A stretch of 24,214 nt of DNA from Methanomicrobiales archaeon (GTDB lineage Archaea > Halobacteriota > Methanomicrobia > Methanomicrobiales > Methanoculleaceae). This document shows, piece by piece, positions 23,138-24,214 of the stretch. The notes below the pieces were generated by a model. It ran no database searches and was not told where the DNA came from. It saw only the letters and a program-made list of their open reading frames with translations. The number at the start of each line of letters is the position of its first letter. The first letter of the stretch is position 1. Position numbers and translations under genes: made by a program. The stretch is taken from NCBI GenBank assembly GCA_012521035.1, contig JAAYND010000007.1, positions 1 through 24,214 on the forward strand. Reading direction: 5' to 3'.

Positions 23138-23390
23138 CTCTGGTGCCCTTCGCAAAGGAGCGATCGCACCAGGAGAATAGCAAAAGACTGGAACGATTGG
23201 CGCAGGTTACAATCGAGTCCAGAAACACTCTCGTTCAGCAATAAAACCTCTGACGTCCTGGGAAAGGAAAGGAAACGCACCGGATGACCATCGTCCAGGA
23301 TGTTCTGGAGAGGCATCATTCCAGAGAGGGGGCGGAGACGACCTCCCGAACCCGCCCCCTACCGTTACGATCTCGAGAGATGTCGGTTTT
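23138..23390 (+). ncRNA. Candidate structured small RNA 1
   Basis: From the predicted start the sequence forms successive stems. TCTGGTGC/GCACCAGG pairs 23139-23146 with 23166-23173 (one G-U). CTGGA plus CGATTG pairs with CAATCG plus TCCAG over 23188-23222, with a 10-base loop. CGTCCTGG/CCAGGATG pairs 23254-23261 with 23295-23302. TCTGGA/TCCAGA pairs 23304-23309 with 23320-23325, and AGGGGGCGG/CCGCCCCCT pairs 23327-23335 with 23352-23360. The 3' end is uncertain: only a T4 run at about 23383 is seen. A 39-codon ATG frame at 23284 has no convincing ribosome site. No known RNA family is recognised, and RNase P and SRP RNA core motifs are absent. Confidence 0.35.
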
Positions 23391-23464
23391 GCCCGGAAAA
23401 TGAAGATTTGAGGAGCGCCGGATCCGGCCTGTCCGGAACTCCGGTGAGGCGCCTGCGAGGCAAG

Positions 23465-23488
23465 TGTATTGAAAGTACTTTCAATACA
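23465..23488. promoter_or_regulatory. 24-bp perfect palindrome, probable operator
   Basis: The half-site TGTATTGAAAGT is followed directly by its exact reverse complement, with no spacer. It lies just before the TATA-like AAAGTTAAATAG at 23492-23503. Perfect symmetry of two full helical turns beside a promoter is typical of a dimeric winged-helix regulator site. The regulator is not in the window, and I cannot match the half-site to a named archaeal factor. Confidence 0.65.
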
Positions 23489-23491
23489 GAT

Positions 23492-23503
23492 AAAGTTAAA
23501 TAG
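23492..23503 (+). promoter_or_regulatory. TATA-like element of candidate RNA 2
   Basis: AAAGTTAAATAG lies 33 bases before the GGTGCC at 23525, matching the element at 23109 in sequence and spacing. It predicts a start near 23521. Confidence 0.5.
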
Positions 23504-23520
23504 ATATAGTTAAATTAAGA

Positions 23521-23662
23521 ATATGGTGCCGCTGTACGGCGGTGCATATGGTAAAACCTCGATTGGCACCTGTCGGGGATTGTCGTGCCGGGCGCCCCGG
23601 CAGTGATGCCACAGGAAAACGGTCGGTTTTCCGCAGCAGGGATCCAGACCCAACATTTTTTT
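23521..23662 (+). ncRNA. Candidate structured small RNA 2
   Basis: About 142 bases between a TATA-like element and a T7 tract (23656-23662). GGTGCC (23525-23530) pairs with GGCACC (23565-23570) around an inner GCCG/CGGC hairpin (23528-23531 with 23537-23540; it competes for three bases of the outer stem). CCTGT (23569-23573) can pair with ACAGG (23611-23615), enclosing the perfect 7-bp hairpin TGCCGGG/CCCGGCA (23586-23592 with 23596-23602). A second 7-bp hairpin GGAAAAC/GTTTTCC (23614-23620 with 23626-23632) follows. No substantial ORF is present. No known family is recognised; the neighbouring palindrome suggests regulated expression. Confidence 0.45.
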
Positions 23663-24001
23663 CTCATAGCAATTGCGCATTGAGGTATTGAGCATCGTTG
23701 TCGGGGTCAGTCGTTTGATCGGTCTCCCCGGGTCCGCTCCCCCTTAAACAGGAGAGAGATAGAACTGCAAACCCATCCTGGAGTATGGGGCTATTCGTTA
23801 TACCGTATCCCCGGCAGGAGAAGAGGATAGATGACAATATCGAAGAATGAACTACCGCAACCCTCATGCCCGCAAAATAACACGGTTTGCCTCTTTACTC
23901 AAGAGAGGGGCGTTGCTCATGAGACGATGATAATCGGACAGGAGAAGCCTGTGCTCTCAAGGGTGAACTCTCAGGAAAGTAATGTTTCAATGAAAGGGAG
24001 G
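23663..24001. other. Non-coding spacer between candidate RNA 2 and 5S rRNA
   Basis: About 340 bases with no supported gene on either strand. It contains an 8-bp palindrome GCAATTGC near 23669, a hairpin CTCTT/AAGAG (23891-23895 with 23901-23905) and a hairpin ACAGG/CCTGT (23938-23942 with 23948-23952). The last two lie downstream of the 5S gene on its own strand and may mark the end or processing of that transcript. Confidence 0.4.
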
Positions 24002-24125
24002 TAATAGCAGCGAATCGGGGTTCCCGAGGGCTCTCGCACCTCAGTACAACCCGGTACGTGAGAGGGCTTAACTTCTGGGTTCGGAATGGGTCCAGGTGTT
24101 TCCCCTCTGCTATGGCCGCTATTAC
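24002..24125 (-). rRNA. rrf: 5S ribosomal RNA
   Basis: On the - strand the sequence has the 5S core: AGCAGAGGGGAAACACCTG, then CCCATTCCGAACCCAGAAGT, then TTAAGCCCTCTCACG and GGGAACCCCGATTCGC. The terminal helix pairs TAATAGCGGC at the 5' end with GCTGCTATTA at the 3' end. The length of about 123 bases is normal. It follows the tRNA-Cys gene in the direction of transcription. The exact ends may differ by one or two bases. Confidence 0.95.
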
Positions 24126-24128
24126 CAC

Positions 24129-24143
24129 ATCCGGAAACCGGAT
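24129..24143 (-). other. Hairpin in the tRNA-Cys to 5S spacer
   Basis: ATCCGG and CCGGAT (24129-24134 and 24138-24143) form a perfect 6-bp stem with a 3-base loop in the 21-base spacer. It may guide processing between the tRNA 3' end and 5S rRNA. Confidence 0.4.
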
Positions 24144-24146
24144 GGA

Positions 24147-24214
24147 AGCCAAGGCCCGGATTTGAACCGGGGTGTAGTTGATCTGCAGTCAACCGCGTGG
24201 CCGCTCCGCCACCT
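24147..24214 (-). tRNA. tRNA-Cys (GCA), 5' end beyond the window
   Basis: On the - strand the T arm CCCCGGTTCAAATCCGGG is followed by the acceptor strand CCTTGGC and discriminator U (24147), matching the archaeal tRNA-Cys acceptor GCCAAGG. The anticodon loop CTGCAGA is closed by GTTGA/TCAAC and gives the anticodon GCA at 24184-24186. The D arm GGCGGAGCGGCC is present. About four 5' bases lie outside the window. CCA is not encoded. It is placed immediately upstream of 5S. Confidence 0.93.

Noticed and set aside
23188..23230. H/ACA guide RNA, because a hairpin is followed by AAACA
   Set aside because: There is no pseudouridylation-type internal pocket or K-turn/K-loop in the hairpin.
23131..23319. 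62-codon - strand frame in the same region
   Set aside because: No promoter or ribosome site is seen on that strand, and it covers the stems of candidate RNA 1.
23284..23403. 39-codon ATG frame in the RNA-rich region
   Set aside because: It lies across several perfect stems and lacks a well-placed ribosome site, so RNA structure explains the stretch better.
23138..23662. RNase P RNA or SRP RNA as identity of the structured region
   Set aside because: The universally conserved P4-type segments of RNase P RNA and the SRP helix 8 core are not found on the + strand.
1..24214. CRISPR array or insertion sequence
   Set aside because: No regularly spaced repeat-spacer pattern, transposase or terminal repeat with target duplication was seen.

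Overview
The window comes from a methanogenic archaeon, most likely a member of Methanomicrobiales (Methanoculleus-like). This rests on a formylmethanofuran dehydrogenase gene, an archaeal RNA polymerase subunit K, the archaeal form of the mevalonate pathway, AT-rich archaeal promoters with leaderless-type starts, and moderately high GC coding sequence. The genus is an inference from general resemblance; no database was searched.

Region 1 (36-9534, + strand) is one long, tightly packed gene set: rpoK, enolase, ribosomal protein S2, a MEMO1-family protein, mevalonate kinase, isopentenyl phosphate kinase, type 2 IPP isomerase, an archaeal RNase J, a (geranyl)geranyl/farnesyl diphosphate synthase and glutamyl-tRNA synthetase. 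Several genes overlap or sit within a few bases of each other. Isopentenyl phosphate kinase with no phosphomevalonate kinase nearby fits the archaeal route to IPP for ether-lipid side chains, coupled here to transcription and translation genes. The set ends at a T-run terminator.

Region 2 (9636-13757, - strand) is an iron/cobalamin/heme-type ABC importer (permease, ATPase, lipobox-containing binding protein with a PGF-CTERM-like tail). A SAM-dependent methyltransferase follows 3 bases after the binding-protein gene. Inverted repeats lie upstream of the permease and upstream of the binding-protein gene.

Region 3 (14110-18742) is a looser set: a TPR protein (-), a flavodoxin-like protein (+), a two-ACT-domain plus metallo-beta-lactamase fusion (+), a hemerythrin-like protein (+), and a TrmO/TsaA tRNA methyltransferase (+). 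The last is preceded by a possible 49-codon ORF that overlaps it by ATGA. Region 4 (18975-20900, -) is a P1B-type heavy-metal ATPase without an N-terminal HMA domain, with a leaderless-type promoter.

Region 5 (21254-23026, +) is a single-ORF fusion of formylmethanofuran dehydrogenase subunits D and B, without the other subunits. It is followed by about 975 bases without a convincing protein gene but full of perfect inverted repeats. Two places there share the same promoter-like element 33 bases upstream of a GGTGCC hairpin start. The second also has a 24-bp perfect palindrome just upstream and ends in a T7 tract, so I read it as one or two undescribed structured small RNA genes. The window ends with a 5S rRNA gene and a truncated tRNA-Cys gene, both on the - strand.
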